In this document: piece by piece, positions 1-8,524 of the stretch
Layout of the letters: each line of letters begins with the position of its first letter
Numbering within the stretch: position 1 is the first letter of the stretch
Assembly (NCBI GenBank): GCA_030753015.1
Contig: JASMDC010000007.1
Location: 1-64,000, forward strand
Source of the DNA: Candidatus Undinarchaeales archaeon
Lineage (GTDB): Archaea; SpSt-1190; JASMDC01
Length of the DNA stretch: 64,000 nt
Reading direction: 5' to 3'
The notes under the pieces: generated by a model
The model's database searches: none
Told to the model about the DNA's origin: nothing
What the model saw: only the letters and a program-made list of their open reading frames with translations
Made by a program: the position numbers and the translations under genes

Positions 1-2
1 TC

Positions 3-62
3 AACTGGGTGGTCGACCTGACTGTCGAAGAGGACAAGGGATTGGAGCCGAGAAAAGGTTAG
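3..62 (+). CDS. C-terminal end of a gene that begins before the window
   Basis: A reading frame open from the window edge ends at TAG 60-62 and gives about 19 residues ending EEDKGLEPRKG. The acidic and lysine-rich composition looks like a natural protein tail. The V4R gene starts 48 bases later on the same strand with no clear TATA box between, so the two may be cotranscribed. Too little is visible to name a family. Confidence 0.45.
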   Translation, partial: NWVVDLTVEEDKGLEPRKG

Positions 63-110
63 TTATGCAACAAAGCAGATTTCTTCATTGATAAGATCCT
101 CTTCCCGAAG

Positions 111-1181
111 ATGATCATGATCGATACTCCTGGGCGAATCGAGAGCTATGTTCAGCGGCCGTTCGGGAGCATACGGAGCAGACGCCGGTTGGTGTTCAAC
201 TGGGAAAGGGTCCTCGCAGATGTTGAGATCGCGGCCATCAAGACACTCGGGAAGGATGAGGCCGAAGGTATATTCTACCGAACCGGTAAGGAGCTCGGGC
301 TGCGGTACATGTATTTCGGCGGGAGGGCGGTTCCCTCCTTCCTCGCACCTCGGGTCGTCAGATATCTCTTCAGCACCTGGAAGACCACGGGATTCACCAT
401 TGCAGAGAACCTCGAGTTCGATCCTGTCGACAAGAGATTGGTGCTCAATGGAGATGACAATTACATCTGCAGGTTCAGCGGCGGGGGATCCCTTTTCGCA
501 GGATTCGCTGCAGGGATCTTGACATATATCTATGGGATCGAATTCGAGGGAGTTATTACTAAGTGTTCTGGAAGGGGGGATGATGGTTGTGAACTTATCA
601 GTCAGCCCCGGGAGAACGGGGGGATGAGTTATACCTATACGGTCGATGTCGAAGATATCAAACCGGTAAAGGGATATGACGGGAGGAATTTCATCAGCAC
701 GACCTCCAAAGAGCGCATCCCTTCGATCACTGACCTTATCAAGCAGAAGAAGGTAGTCCACGACAAGGAAACTTCCCGCTTCTCCTTGGGTGGGGAGTGC
801 ATCATCCCCATCGAGGTCGGATTCACGGGGATGCTTCTAAAGAACATCGAAGAACAAGGTGCGGAATTCGATGTCCGTATGGAAATCGTGGACAGCGCTC
901 GCGCTATCGGAAAGGATCAATTCCCTCCTAGAGTACCTGAATCCACGAATCTTGTCAAGCTCCGCTCTATCCTGTCGTCCTTCGGATATGGGCTGCCCTT
1001 CATAAGCGTGAAAAAAGACCGCGTTGTCATCGATCTACTCAATCCTCCGTATAGCGGATTCGGTTTCCAATGGAATATTCTCGTGATTCAGGGATTACTC
1101 TCCAGTATTCTCGATTCAAGCCTCAATCTGGAAGAAGTGAAAGAGAAGCGTTCGAGCACAGTACTGCACTTCTCAAGATAG
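111..1181 (+). CDS. V4R-domain (4-vinyl reductase type) ligand-binding protein
   Basis: The protein has 356 residues. Residues about 40-165 match the V4R pattern: an early helical part, then FAGFAAGILTYIYGIEFEG (about 129-147) and a segment with C152, D157-D158 and C160, the place where V4R domains carry their cysteines. V4R domains bind small hydrophobic ligands in regulators and in enzymes linked to tetrapyrrole or aromatic metabolism. The second half (about 180-356) has no domain I recognise and no HTH motif, so a regulatory role is possible but not shown. There is no signal peptide. The gene has visibly lower GC than most of the window, as does the converging UbiA gene 31 bases downstream. 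Confidence 0.7.
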   Translation: MIMIDTPGRIESYVQRPFGSIRSRRRLVFNWERVLADVEIAAIKTLGKDEAEGIFYRTGKELGLRYMYFGGRAVPSFLAPRVVRYLFSTWKTTGFTIAENLEFDPVDKRLVLNGDDNYICRFSGGGSLFAGFAAGILTYIYGIEFEGVITKCSGRGDDGCELISQPRENGGMSYTYTVDVEDIKPVKGYDGRNFISTTSKERIPSITDLIKQKKVVHDKETSRFSLGGECIIPIEVGFTGMLLKNIEEQGAEFDVRMEIVDSARAIGKDQFPPRVPESTNLVKLRSILSSFGYGLPFISVKKDRVVIDLLNPPYSGFGFQWNILVIQGLLSSILDSSLNLEEVKEKRSSTVLHFSR

Positions 1182-1212
1182 GGATATCGCCCTTTCCGTG
1201 TGAATAATGGGC

Positions 1213-2181
1213 TCACGGGAGAACGGCGTGTGCCAGATGGCGCTTGAGATAGAAGCATCGGGTATCGCTGGAGATCTCGGTCAATAGGCTTGGGCTGTAC
1301 AGGGTGAAGAGAGCCAGGAACGGGATGAGGATCTCGTATTTCGTCGTACTTATCAACGCGATTCCGAGGATGAATGTCACATACAGGAATCTGGAAAGGT
1401 CGAGGGCCTTCTTCATCCTGTTCAGGTTTATCCTCGCTATGCATATGGACGTCAGAATGACCAATGCCGCCGAAACGGCCAGGAACAGGTTCGGGAGGTC
1501 GAACATGAAGTAGGCGACCGACATAAATACGCATGATATCGCGATGCTCCTTTTCGCATGTGACACGCCCTTGTCCGAGGACTGGACGACGAGGGTTGCG
1601 TACTTGTTCCGGGCATCCTTCTCAAAGTCCTTCAGGTTCTTCATATGGATCAGGAACCAGCATGTCATGAAGAAGAAGCTCCCGATCCCCAATGCCTTCG
1701 TAAACGGCAATCCTAGGAGCAATGCAGAGGAGAATGCAGGGAGTGCGTGGTGCGTAATGGCGCATATCGTGACGTCCGCCATAAGGACGAAGCGTGAGAT
1801 CGTATTGTAGATATAGCCGAGAATGGCCCAAACGAGGAACGTCATGAATATCACCTCGTTCCTCAGTGCCAGCACGAACGACACCAGCACAAGCAGGTTG
1901 ATCGCGTGCTGGTGATATCCGGGGAGGTCGTAATCCCCGTCGAGCTTGGCATTATGGATCGCAACGGCGGCGTATACGAACACCCATGTGCTCCCGAGAA
2001 AGAGCAGGTCAAGACTGACTTTGTTGACAAGGGCCGCCACTACGAGGATGGAAGTAAGACCTGTGATAGTGCGAAGTATCCTCATCGATTTCAGAAGCTC
2101 TCGAAAGGTTCCCTTCTTTATTCCCACGATAGGTTTCTGTCCCCCCGATCGCGAGCTTCGCCGAATGACCTCGCTCGACAT
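1213..2181 (-). CDS. UbiA-family membrane prenyltransferase
   Basis: This 322-residue, strongly hydrophobic protein has about eight or nine membrane segments. Two aspartate-rich motifs are visible in the right order: NAKLDGDYD in the first half and NLKDFEKDARNK in the second. They match the Mg-diphosphate binding motifs of UbiA-type enzymes, though the first is a variant of NDxxDxxxD. Archaeal members attach isoprenoid chains to glycerophosphates, quinones or tetrapyrroles; the substrate cannot be read here. The start ATG lies about 40 bases below a TATA-like element (2222-2231, minus strand), giving a short leader. GC is low compared with the rest of the window. Confidence 0.75.
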   Translation of the reverse strand: MSSEVIRRSSRSGGQKPIVGIKKGTFRELLKSMRILRTITGLTSILVVAALVNKVSLDLLFLGSTWVFVYAAVAIHNAKLDGDYDLPGYHQHAINLLVLVSFVLALRNEVIFMTFLVWAILGYIYNTISRFVLMADVTICAITHHALPAFSSALLLGLPFTKALGIGSFFFMTCWFLIHMKNLKDFEKDARNKYATLVVQSSDKGVSHAKRSIAISCVFMSVAYFMFDLPNLFLAVSAALVILTSICIARINLNRMKKALDLSRFLYVTFILGIALISTTKYEILIPFLALFTLYSPSLLTEISSDTRCFYLKRHLAHAVLP

Positions 2182-2220
2182 GGAACGGGAAGTTATCTCG
2201 GTGATATTTTAATATTTCGG

Positions 2221-2233
2221 TGAATATATAATC
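2221..2233 (-). promoter_or_regulatory. TATA box of the UbiA-type gene
   Basis: On the minus strand the sequence reads TTATATATTC, centred about 45 bases upstream of the start codon at 2181. The rest of the 326-base gap 2182-2507 holds only the hairpin terminator of the neighbouring TldD gene and short weak inverted repeats; I see no RNA gene in it. Confidence 0.55.
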
Positions 2234-2450
2234 CCATTTTATATTAATGGGATACACGCCACTTTCACACTCGCCCACGAAGCAGCGCCCTGATACGCTC
2301 CTCAAGGGGGGTGGATTGATGTACTCGTCTCCATAACGAGATCACTTTCAGACACCAGCTACCTAGGTGTAGGCCCAGCTGTGTCTATACCTGTTTGGAC
2401 TTGACGGGAACACTCGGACGTGCCGACACGCAGGAAAAGTGATAGAGCCG

Positions 2451-2490
2451 AGAAAAAAGAAATGATCCGGGAGGAGCGTACCCCTCCCGG
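2451..2490 (-). terminator. Hairpin plus T-tract terminator of the first TldD gene
   Basis: An 8-bp stem (CCGGGAGG at 2467-2474, CCTCCCGG at 2483-2490) lies 18 bases after the TldD stop. In the minus direction it is followed by a run of T residues (TTTCTTTTTTCT). A very similar hairpin follows the second TldD gene. Confidence 0.6.
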
Positions 2491-2507
2491 TCTATCCGTT
2501 CGTGGAC

Positions 2508-4526
2508 CTAATCGAGCTTCTTCTCCTTCCAGGGAGTATCGAGCTTCTCGACCTGGCGGTGCTGGCCGGCGTCGACCTCGGACTCGGGGCCGAGGTACAT
2601 ACCGTCGTGCTCCTTGATCTCCTCGCGGATGGACTGGTGGCCTACCCTGTCGAACGGTGTGCCCTGGACGACTATGTCGTCGAGGCGGATGGCGGGCCCT
2701 GCGCACTCGTTGGGCACGCCCTGGCCACCCTTACCACAGGTACCACCGAAGCGCTCGTAGGTGTCGGCGTTGCCGATGGCGCTGATGTTCTTGAGCGCCT
2801 TGAGGGTGTTGTCCATGAGGATGGTACCCTTGATCGGCTGGTCGTACTTGATCTCGCCGTCCTCGATCTTGTAGGCCTCCTTGGGCCAGAAGGCGAAGTT
2901 GCCGTTGAGCTCGACATAGCCGCCCCAGGAGCCGGTCATGTAGATGCCGTCCTTGACGTCCTTGACCATGCCCTCGGTGTCCTCTCCCTTCTCATTGGGA
3001 AGGATCATGGTGTTGGTCATGCGGACCTGGGGCACAGCGTACCAGGCCTCGGCGCGGGCGTTCCCGGTGGACACGAACTCGCGCTTGTCGGCGGCCTCCC
3101 ACGCGCCCTGGATCTCCTGCTGCTTGGCCATGATCTTGGTCATGGCACCGGTCTGGATCTTCTGGAGCTCCTGGCCGATGGCTTCCTGGAAGCCCTCATC
3201 CTGCTGCTTGGTCATCATGTACATGGCCACTTCTTGTTCTGAGGGATCGTCGATGTTATCGTGGTCCTTCATGTAGGTCTTGGCGAAGTCCATCACGGAC
3301 TCCTGGACCTCCTTCTCGATCTCCTTGGAGAGGTCGAAGGTGGACGAGTCGAAACCCTGTTCGCGCATGAACTCGCCCTTCTGGTTGTGGCCGTAGAGGG
3401 CGGCGTCATTGTTGCCCATCAGGTAGTTGGTGAGCACGCCGTCCTTGATGATCTCGGTGCGCTGACTGGGCGTACCCTCATCATCGAACTTGTACGAGCC
3501 GCGGGCCTTGCCGGTGAGCACACCCGTCTGGAGGGCGCGGGCGTCGTCGACCACGTTGAGGCCGTCGACACCGACCTTCTCGCCGAGCTTGCCCTTGAGG
3601 ATGCGGGCGTCGTGGTGCGTGTACATGTCGGCCTCGGTCATGTGACCGAGGGCCTCGTGGATGAACACGCCGGCCATTTCGCCGTCCATGACAACGGTCG
3701 TAGCCCCGGAGGTGAACCGCTTGCCGCCGATGACCTTGAGGGCAGCATCGGCAACGTCCTTACCACGCGCGGTGGTGTCCTTCTCCGTGAGGGCCTTTGC
3801 CACGAGCTCGTAGCCACCTTCGCCGAGGCCGAAGCTGTCGAAGTTGGTGAAATCGATGGGCGTCTCGTACGCAGGGTCCTGCTTCTGTGCCGTGGCCGAG
3901 ATACCGGCGTACGGGCGCGGGATGACCTGGGTGATGTTCGAGCCGTTGGTGTCCACGAACCAGCTCTTGCGCTCGGTCTCCTTGTAGATGCCGCGGGTGT
4001 TGACGATGCCGTCCTTCATGGCAGCCGTCGAGAGCTCCTCGACGAGATCCTGCTTCTCCTTGGCGGTCACGCTGTCGAAAGGCTGGCTCGTCGGGGCCTC
4101 ATAGTGGTCCTGCACCTTCGCCTCGTTCTTGAATGCGTAGATCTTATGGGGTACGGATAGATAGACGCCCGACGCTCCGGCAGATACGAAGGCCTTGCTG
4201 ATGCTCTGGATCGAGTCACCGGACTGGAGGGTCTGCACCGCGTAGGCAGCGAGCTTCTCGAGCCCGTCCTTGGTGGTGTCCTGGGTGATGCCATAGACCT
4301 CCCAGGCCATGCCCTCCTGGTCGAAGCCCACCACGTGGGCCCGGGCACCCTTCATCATCGACTCGCCCTTGCCGTTGAGCTCTCCATCGGTCGCGATATA
4401 AGTAGAGGAGGCGTTCTCCTCGACCGTGAGGGACAGGTAGATCCCCGCCTCAGCGTACTGGTTCACGACCCCGCTCGCAATCTCTGTCTTGGGGGCCATC
4501 TCGCCGTGTACATCATACGCCATCAT
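2508..4526 (-). CDS. Enlarged TldD-type zinc metallopeptidase (copy 1)
   Basis: The 672-residue protein belongs to the TldD/PmbA (modulator of DNA gyrase) family, whose members degrade or process peptides in the cytoplasm. The metal motif is HEALGH (H290, E291, H295), and the family's third zinc ligand fits C597 in GGTCGKGGQ. Usual TldD length is about 480. The extra length comes from a helical, charged insertion at about 374-486, between the strand ending LMGNN and the stretch GNARAEAWYAVPQ, plus a tail of about 50 residues after the normal family end. ATG 4526 is followed directly by a second ATG. The TATA box at 4551-4559 would make the transcript leaderless. The adjacent copy 2 has the same architecture. 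Confidence 0.85.
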   Translation of the reverse strand: MMAYDVHGEMAPKTEIASGVVNQYAEAGIYLSLTVEENASSTYIATDGELNGKGESMMKGARAHVVGFDQEGMAWEVYGITQDTTKDGLEKLAAYAVQTLQSGDSIQSISKAFVSAGASGVYLSVPHKIYAFKNEAKVQDHYEAPTSQPFDSVTAKEKQDLVEELSTAAMKDGIVNTRGIYKETERKSWFVDTNGSNITQVIPRPYAGISATAQKQDPAYETPIDFTNFDSFGLGEGGYELVAKALTEKDTTARGKDVADAALKVIGGKRFTSGATTVVMDGEMAGVFIHEALGHMTEADMYTHHDARILKGKLGEKVGVDGLNVVDDARALQTGVLTGKARGSYKFDDEGTPSQRTEIIKDGVLTNYLMGNNDAALYGHNQKGEFMREQGFDSSTFDLSKEIEKEVQESVMDFAKTYMKDHDNIDDPSEQEVAMYMMTKQQDEGFQEAIGQELQKIQTGAMTKIMAKQQEIQGAWEAADKREFVSTGNARAEAWYAVPQVRMTNTMILPNEKGEDTEGMVKDVKDGIYMTGSWGGYVELNGNFAFWPKEAYKIEDGEIKYDQPIKGTILMDNTLKALKNISAIGNADTYERFGGTCGKGGQGVPNECAGPAIRLDDIVVQGTPFDRVGHQSIREEIKEHDGMYLGPESEVDAGQHRQVEKLDTPWKEKKLD

Positions 4527-4550
4527 GAGAACCGGCGGCCCAAGGCGCGG

Positions 4551-4559
4551 AATATATAG
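4551..4559 (-). promoter_or_regulatory. TATA box of the first TldD gene
   Basis: The minus strand reads CTATATATT, centred about 28 bases upstream of ATG 4526, the spacing expected for a leaderless archaeal transcript. Confidence 0.6.
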
Positions 4560-4712
4560 TTTTCCTTTACGCTTTCACGACAGAATCGTAACGATACGGA
4601 GGCTGCCGAGCTCAAGAATCGATGGACTGCGACCGTGACACACGGTGTCAGTCCGCTCGGAGCCGGAAAATACGTCCTTTTTTCGGTCAGAAAATAGGCT
4701 ATCTGAGAAGTG

Positions 4713-4743
4713 GCTCCGGGAGGGAGCTTACCACTCCCGGAGC
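4713..4743 (-). terminator. Hairpin terminator of the second TldD gene
   Basis: A perfect 10-bp inverted repeat (GCTCCGGGAG at 4713-4722, CTCCCGGAGC at 4734-4743) lies just after the stop codon at 4755. It is followed in the minus direction by a moderately T-rich stretch. It resembles the hairpin after the first TldD gene, so the terminator was probably copied with the gene. Confidence 0.6.
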
Positions 4744-4754
4744 TTCCAGCTGTC

Positions 4755-6776
4755 CTAGATGGTCTTCTCCTTCCAGGGTGTCTTGATCTTGTCCACCTGG
4801 CGGTATCCGGCGGCCTCTATCTCGGTCTCGGGGCCGAGGTACATGCCATTGTTGTCCTTGATCTCCTTCCTTATCGCTTGGTGGCCCACCTTGTCGTGGG
4901 GAGTGCCCTGGACGACTATGTCGTCGATGCGGATGGCGGGGCCGGAGCACTCGTTGGGCACGCCCTGGCCGCCCTTGCCGCAGGTGCCGCCGAAGCGCTC
5001 GTACGACTCACCGTTACCGATGGAGCTGATGTTCTTGAGCGCCTTGAGGGTGTTGTCCATGAGGATTGTGCCCTTGATCGGCTTGTCATACTTGATCTCG
5101 CCGTCCTCGATCTTGTAGGCCTCCTTGGGCCAGAAGGCGAAGTTACCGTTGAGCTCGACATAGCCGCCCCAGGAACCGGTCATGTAGATACCGTCCTTGA
5201 CGTCCTTGACCATGCCCTCGGTGTTGGGGCCTTCCTTGTTGGGGAGGATCATTGTGTTGGTCATGCGGACCTGGGGAACAGCGTACCAGGCCTCGGCGCG
5301 GGCGTTGCCCGTAGGGGCGTACTCGTGCTTGTCGGCCTTCTCCCACGCGGCCTGGATATCCTGCGCCTTGGACGCGATCTTGGTCATGAGGCCGGTCTGC
5401 GCCTCCTGCATCACCGGAGTGTAGGCCTTGATGAACGCCTCGTCAGTCTTCCCGTGATCGTTTATGTAGGCGAGCACCGCCTCCTCAGTGGGATCCTTGA
5501 TGCCCTCGTTCTCCTCCATGTAGGTGCGGGCGAAGTCCTTCGTGGTCTTGTTGATCGCGTCGGCGATCTCCTTGGCGAGGTCGAAGCTCTCACCATCACC
5601 CATGCCGTTCTCCTTGACGTACTTGGCGAACTCCTTCTTGGCGTAGATGGATGCCTCGTTGTTGCCCATGAGGAAGTTGGTGAGCACTCCGTCCTTGATG
5701 AGCTCGGTGCGCTGCGAGGGAGTGCCCTCATCATCGTACTTGAATGAGCCACGGGCCTTACCAGAGAGCACGCTGCGCTCGAGCGCGCGGCCATCATCGA
5801 CCACGTTGAGGCCGTCGACGGCGATCTGCTCGCCGAGCTTACCCTTGAGGATGCGCGAGTCGTGCTGGGTGTAGTGGTCGGCCTCTGTCATGTGGCCGAG
5901 GGCCTCGTGGATGAATACGCCGGCCATCTGGCCGTCCATGACCACGGTGGTGGCGCCGGAGTCGTACCGCTCGCCGTTGATGACCTTGAGGGCCGTTTCG
6001 GCAACCTCCTTCCCGCGGGCGGTCGCGTCCTTCTCCGCAAGCGCCTTGGCCACGAGCTCGTAGCCGCCGGAGCCGAGACCGAAGGAGTCGAAGTTGGTGA
6101 AGTCGACGGGGTCCTCGTACGCGGGATCGTCCTTCTGTGCCGTGGCCGAGATACCGGCGTACGGGCGCGGGATGATCTGGGTGATGCGCGAGCCGTTGGA
6201 GTCGGCGAACCAGCTCTTGCGCTCGGTCTCCGCGTAGATGCCACGGGACTTGACGATGCCGTCCTGCATGGCACTTTTTGAGAGCCCCTCCACGAGCTCC
6301 TGCTTCTCCTTGGCGGACACGGAGTCGAATGACTTGCTGGCTTTTGCCTCGTAGTGGTCCTCCACCTTTGTGGTGTTCTCGTAGGCGAGGATCTTGCGGG
6401 GGATCGAGAGGTAGACGCCAGAAGCTGCGCCGGAGACGAGGTTGGAGCTGATGTTCCTGATGGAGTCGGGGGAGCTGATGTTCTTGACGGCGTAATCGGC
6501 GAGCTTCTCCAGACCATCCTTGGTGGTATCCTGGGTGATACCGTAGGCCTCCCACGACATACCGGTCTGGTCCTGAGCCACGACATGCACACGGGCACCT
6601 TTCATGAGGGAGTCGCCCTTACCGTTGAGCTCACCATCGGCGGCCACGTAGGTCGACGATGCGTTCTCCTCGATGGTCAGCGACAGATAGACGCCCATCT
6701 CAGCGTACTGGTCGGCGATCTTGCCGACAGCCTCCATCTTGGGCGCCATGTCACCGTGGATCTCATATACCATCAT
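4755..6776 (-). CDS. Enlarged TldD-type zinc metallopeptidase (copy 2)
   Basis: At 673 residues this closely resembles copy 1 over its whole length, including the HEALGH metal motif, the GGTCGKGGQGVPNEC segment, the helical insertion and the C-terminal tail. The insertion is the most diverged part. I place the start at 6776 rather than 6797 because that aligns with the MM start of copy 1 and GGAG lies about 7 bases upstream. The TATA element at 6848-6856 predicts a leader of roughly 50 bases, unlike copy 1, so expression may differ. Canonical TldD works with a TldE partner lacking HExxxH; these neighbours are both HExxxH types. Confidence 0.85.
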   Translation of the reverse strand: MMVYEIHGDMAPKMEAVGKIADQYAEMGVYLSLTIEENASSTYVAADGELNGKGDSLMKGARVHVVAQDQTGMSWEAYGITQDTTKDGLEKLADYAVKNISSPDSIRNISSNLVSGAASGVYLSIPRKILAYENTTKVEDHYEAKASKSFDSVSAKEKQELVEGLSKSAMQDGIVKSRGIYAETERKSWFADSNGSRITQIIPRPYAGISATAQKDDPAYEDPVDFTNFDSFGLGSGGYELVAKALAEKDATARGKEVAETALKVINGERYDSGATTVVMDGQMAGVFIHEALGHMTEADHYTQHDSRILKGKLGEQIAVDGLNVVDDGRALERSVLSGKARGSFKYDDEGTPSQRTELIKDGVLTNFLMGNNEASIYAKKEFAKYVKENGMGDGESFDLAKEIADAINKTTKDFARTYMEENEGIKDPTEEAVLAYINDHGKTDEAFIKAYTPVMQEAQTGLMTKIASKAQDIQAAWEKADKHEYAPTGNARAEAWYAVPQVRMTNTMILPNKEGPNTEGMVKDVKDGIYMTGSWGGYVELNGNFAFWPKEAYKIEDGEIKYDKPIKGTILMDNTLKALKNISSIGNGESYERFGGTCGKGGQGVPNECSGPAIRIDDIVVQGTPHDKVGHQAIRKEIKDNNGMYLGPETEIEAAGYRQVDKIKTPWKEKTI

Positions 6777-6847
6777 ATTCACTCCATCATGTCGCATGTC
6801 GAGCAGTCGCCCTGCCCAACAAGCTTGACAATATATGGCATTGGAAC

Positions 6848-6856
6848 TATATAAAT
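6848..6856 (-). promoter_or_regulatory. TATA box of the second TldD gene
   Basis: The minus strand reads TTTATATAG, about 75 bases upstream of the preferred start codon, implying a leader with a ribosome-binding site. Confidence 0.55.
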
Positions 6857-6911
6857 GTTACCCTTATGGAGTAGTAACTGGGGCCCTTTTCGCGGTTCTG
6901 TCCTCTAAGAA

Positions 6912-6921
6912 GATAAAAAAG
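6912..6921 (-). terminator. Oligo-T terminator after the ferredoxin gene
   Basis: In the minus direction a run of six T residues (CTTTTTTATC) lies about 20 bases after the ferredoxin stop, without a strong stem, as is common for archaeal oligo-T termination. Confidence 0.4.
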
Positions 6922-6941
6922 TCCTGATAGAAGGGATTTCC

Positions 6942-7124
6942 CTACTCCTCTATATCGATGCTCTCTGAGGGGCACTGGACCTCGCAGGAGCGGCAACCGA
7001 TGCACTCCTCTCCGTTCACCACCTTGGGAACGTCGTCCTGCATCTCGATGACCTCGTTGGGGCACACCTCGGCACAGGTGCCGCACCCATCGCATTTCTC
7101 AAGGTCAATAATGGGCTTGGCCAT
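6942..7124 (-). CDS. 2[4Fe-4S] ferredoxin
   Basis: This 60-residue protein has two cluster motifs, CDGCGTCAEVCP (residues 11-22) and CIGCRSCEVQCP (41-52). Each has the CxxCxxCxxxCP spacing that binds one [4Fe-4S] cluster; it is a small soluble electron carrier. The start lies about 35-40 bases below an AT-rich element (7155-7168) shared with the divergent glycosyltransferase. It is monocistronic, with an oligo-T tract after the stop, so the redox partner cannot be inferred from position. Confidence 0.93.
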   Translation of the reverse strand: MAKPIIDLEKCDGCGTCAEVCPNEVIEMQDDVPKVVNGEECIGCRSCEVQCPSESIDIEE

Positions 7125-7154
7125 TCATACACCGGACATGCCCTCCGCACCTCA

Positions 7155-7168
7155 TTCTTAAAAAGATT
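7155..7168. promoter_or_regulatory. Shared AT-rich promoter of ferredoxin and glycosyltransferase
   Basis: The sequence TTCTTAAAAAGA can serve as a TATA box in both directions. It lies about 27 bases above ATG 7190 on the plus strand and about 35 bases above the ferredoxin start on the minus strand. This supports ATG 7190, not the upstream GTG at 7178, as the glycosyltransferase start. Confidence 0.5.
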
Positions 7169-7189
7169 CTCCCACGAGTGGACCGTAGT

Positions 7190-8458
7190 ATGCGTATCGC
7201 TTATTTCGTCTGGGAGTTCCCTCCAAAGATACTCGGGGGTCTTGGGACCTATGCGATGGAGGTGACCGACCAGCTGCAGCGCATGGGCCATGACGTGGTC
7301 GTGTTCACGCTCAACTACGAGGGCGAGTTCAAGACGCGGGAAGTTTTCCCTAACGGGGTCGAGGTGCATCGCCCGAAGATCACTGACTGCTCCACTGTCA
7401 CACCGCTCTTCTTCGGTGAGGGCATACGCAAGTGGGGTGCTGGAGCCATCCGCTTCTTCTCCGATCTTCTGTGCTACAACGTCATCACAGCAACGAAGCT
7501 CGTGCATAGTGTTGCAGAGAAGAAGAAGTTCGATGTCATTGTCGCACACGACTGGTTATCGGCGATCGGCGGCATGATCGCGAAACGGGAGTTGGGGCTG
7601 CCATACGTGCTGCACATACACTCGACCGAACACGGAAGGAGTCAGGGGAAACCATCCGGAGTGATACAGGACATCGAGATGACCGCGGCGAAGGAGGCGG
7701 ACCTGATAGTCACCGTGTCCTACGCCATGCGCGACGAGCTGGGCGGGCTCGACTTCCCTGGTGAGAAGGTGCGCGTCATCTGGAACGCAGTGGACGCTTC
7801 GAAGTATGATCCTGCACGCTTCTCTGACGGGGAACGGGCCGAGGTCAGGCGAAGGCTCGGTGTGGAGGACGACGAACAGCTCATCTTCTTCATCGGCAGG
7901 CTGTCCACCGTAAAGGGACCGGACGCGCTCGTCCGGGCCATGCCGACACTGCTCCGGGAGTTCCCGGGGGCAAAGCTCAACATCGTGGGTCTGGGCGAGC
8001 AGCAGCGCGACCTCGAGATGCTGGTGAAACGCCAGGGGCTCGATGAGCACGTCATCCTAGAGTACAAGTTCATACCCGAGAGCGAGCGCATCCTGCGCTA
8101 TCTCGCAGCGGACGTGGTCGTGTTCCCGTCGAAGTACGAGCCCTTCGGTATCGTGTGCACCGAGGCGATGGCCATGGAACGTCCAGTGGTCGTCGGCGGC
8201 ACCGGTACGTCGGGACTGCGGGAGCAGATCATGCCCTCAGGACCGAACCACTGCGGCTTCCACATAAATCCGCACGATCCCTCGGACATCGCCTGGGGGG
8301 TGGGCGAGTGCCTTCGCGATCCCGAACGCGCCCGAGAGCTGGGGAAGAACGGCCGCAAACGTGTGCTCCAATACTTCACCTGGGAGCAGGCGGCAAAGGA
8401 CACGCTCGAGCTGTACCTGTCGTTGGTTCCCGGGAATGACAAGAAGGACGCAGAATAG
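7190..8458 (+). CDS. GT4-type glycosyltransferase (glycogen synthase-like fold)
   Basis: The 422-residue protein starts MRIAYFVWEFPPKILGGLGT, the typical GT-B opening with a glycine-rich donor/acceptor loop. The C-terminal half has FFIGRLSTVKGPDAL and the E-x7-E motif in EPFGIVCTE, which fixes the nucleotide-sugar in retaining GT4/GT5 enzymes. It likely transfers a hexose in the cytoplasm to a glycan or storage polymer; donor and acceptor are unknown. An in-frame GTG exists at 7178, but the promoter position and the family N-terminus favour ATG 7190. There is no signal peptide or membrane segment. Confidence 0.85.
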   Translation: MRIAYFVWEFPPKILGGLGTYAMEVTDQLQRMGHDVVVFTLNYEGEFKTREVFPNGVEVHRPKITDCSTVTPLFFGEGIRKWGAGAIRFFSDLLCYNVITATKLVHSVAEKKKFDVIVAHDWLSAIGGMIAKRELGLPYVLHIHSTEHGRSQGKPSGVIQDIEMTAAKEADLIVTVSYAMRDELGGLDFPGEKVRVIWNAVDASKYDPARFSDGERAEVRRRLGVEDDEQLIFFIGRLSTVKGPDALVRAMPTLLREFPGAKLNIVGLGEQQRDLEMLVKRQGLDEHVILEYKFIPESERILRYLAADVVVFPSKYEPFGIVCTEAMAMERPVVVGGTGTSGLREQIMPSGPNHCGFHINPHDPSDIAWGVGECLRDPERARELGKNGRKRVLQYFTWEQAAKDTLELYLSLVPGNDKKDAE

Positions 8459-8488
8459 GACGTGCGGACCTTTCGCACCGACCACATC

Positions 8489-8497
8489 GTTATAAAC
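8489..8497 (+). promoter_or_regulatory. TATA box deciding the start of the surface protein at 8525
   Basis: GTTATAAAC lies about 32 bases above ATG 8525. This rules out the upstream in-frame codon at 8462 and leaves a start directly at the signal peptide. Confidence 0.5.
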
Positions 8498-8524
8498 GAG
8501 CGTCGCTATCATCTGGATGGCACC

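Noticed and set aside
2240-2440. Possible tRNA or small RNA in the gap before TldD1
   Set aside because: Only short 5-bp inverted repeats; no cloverleaf or other known fold could be drawn.
8462-8524. Upstream start of the surface protein at 8525
   Set aside because: A TATA box lies inside this stretch, and the signal peptide begins at 8525.
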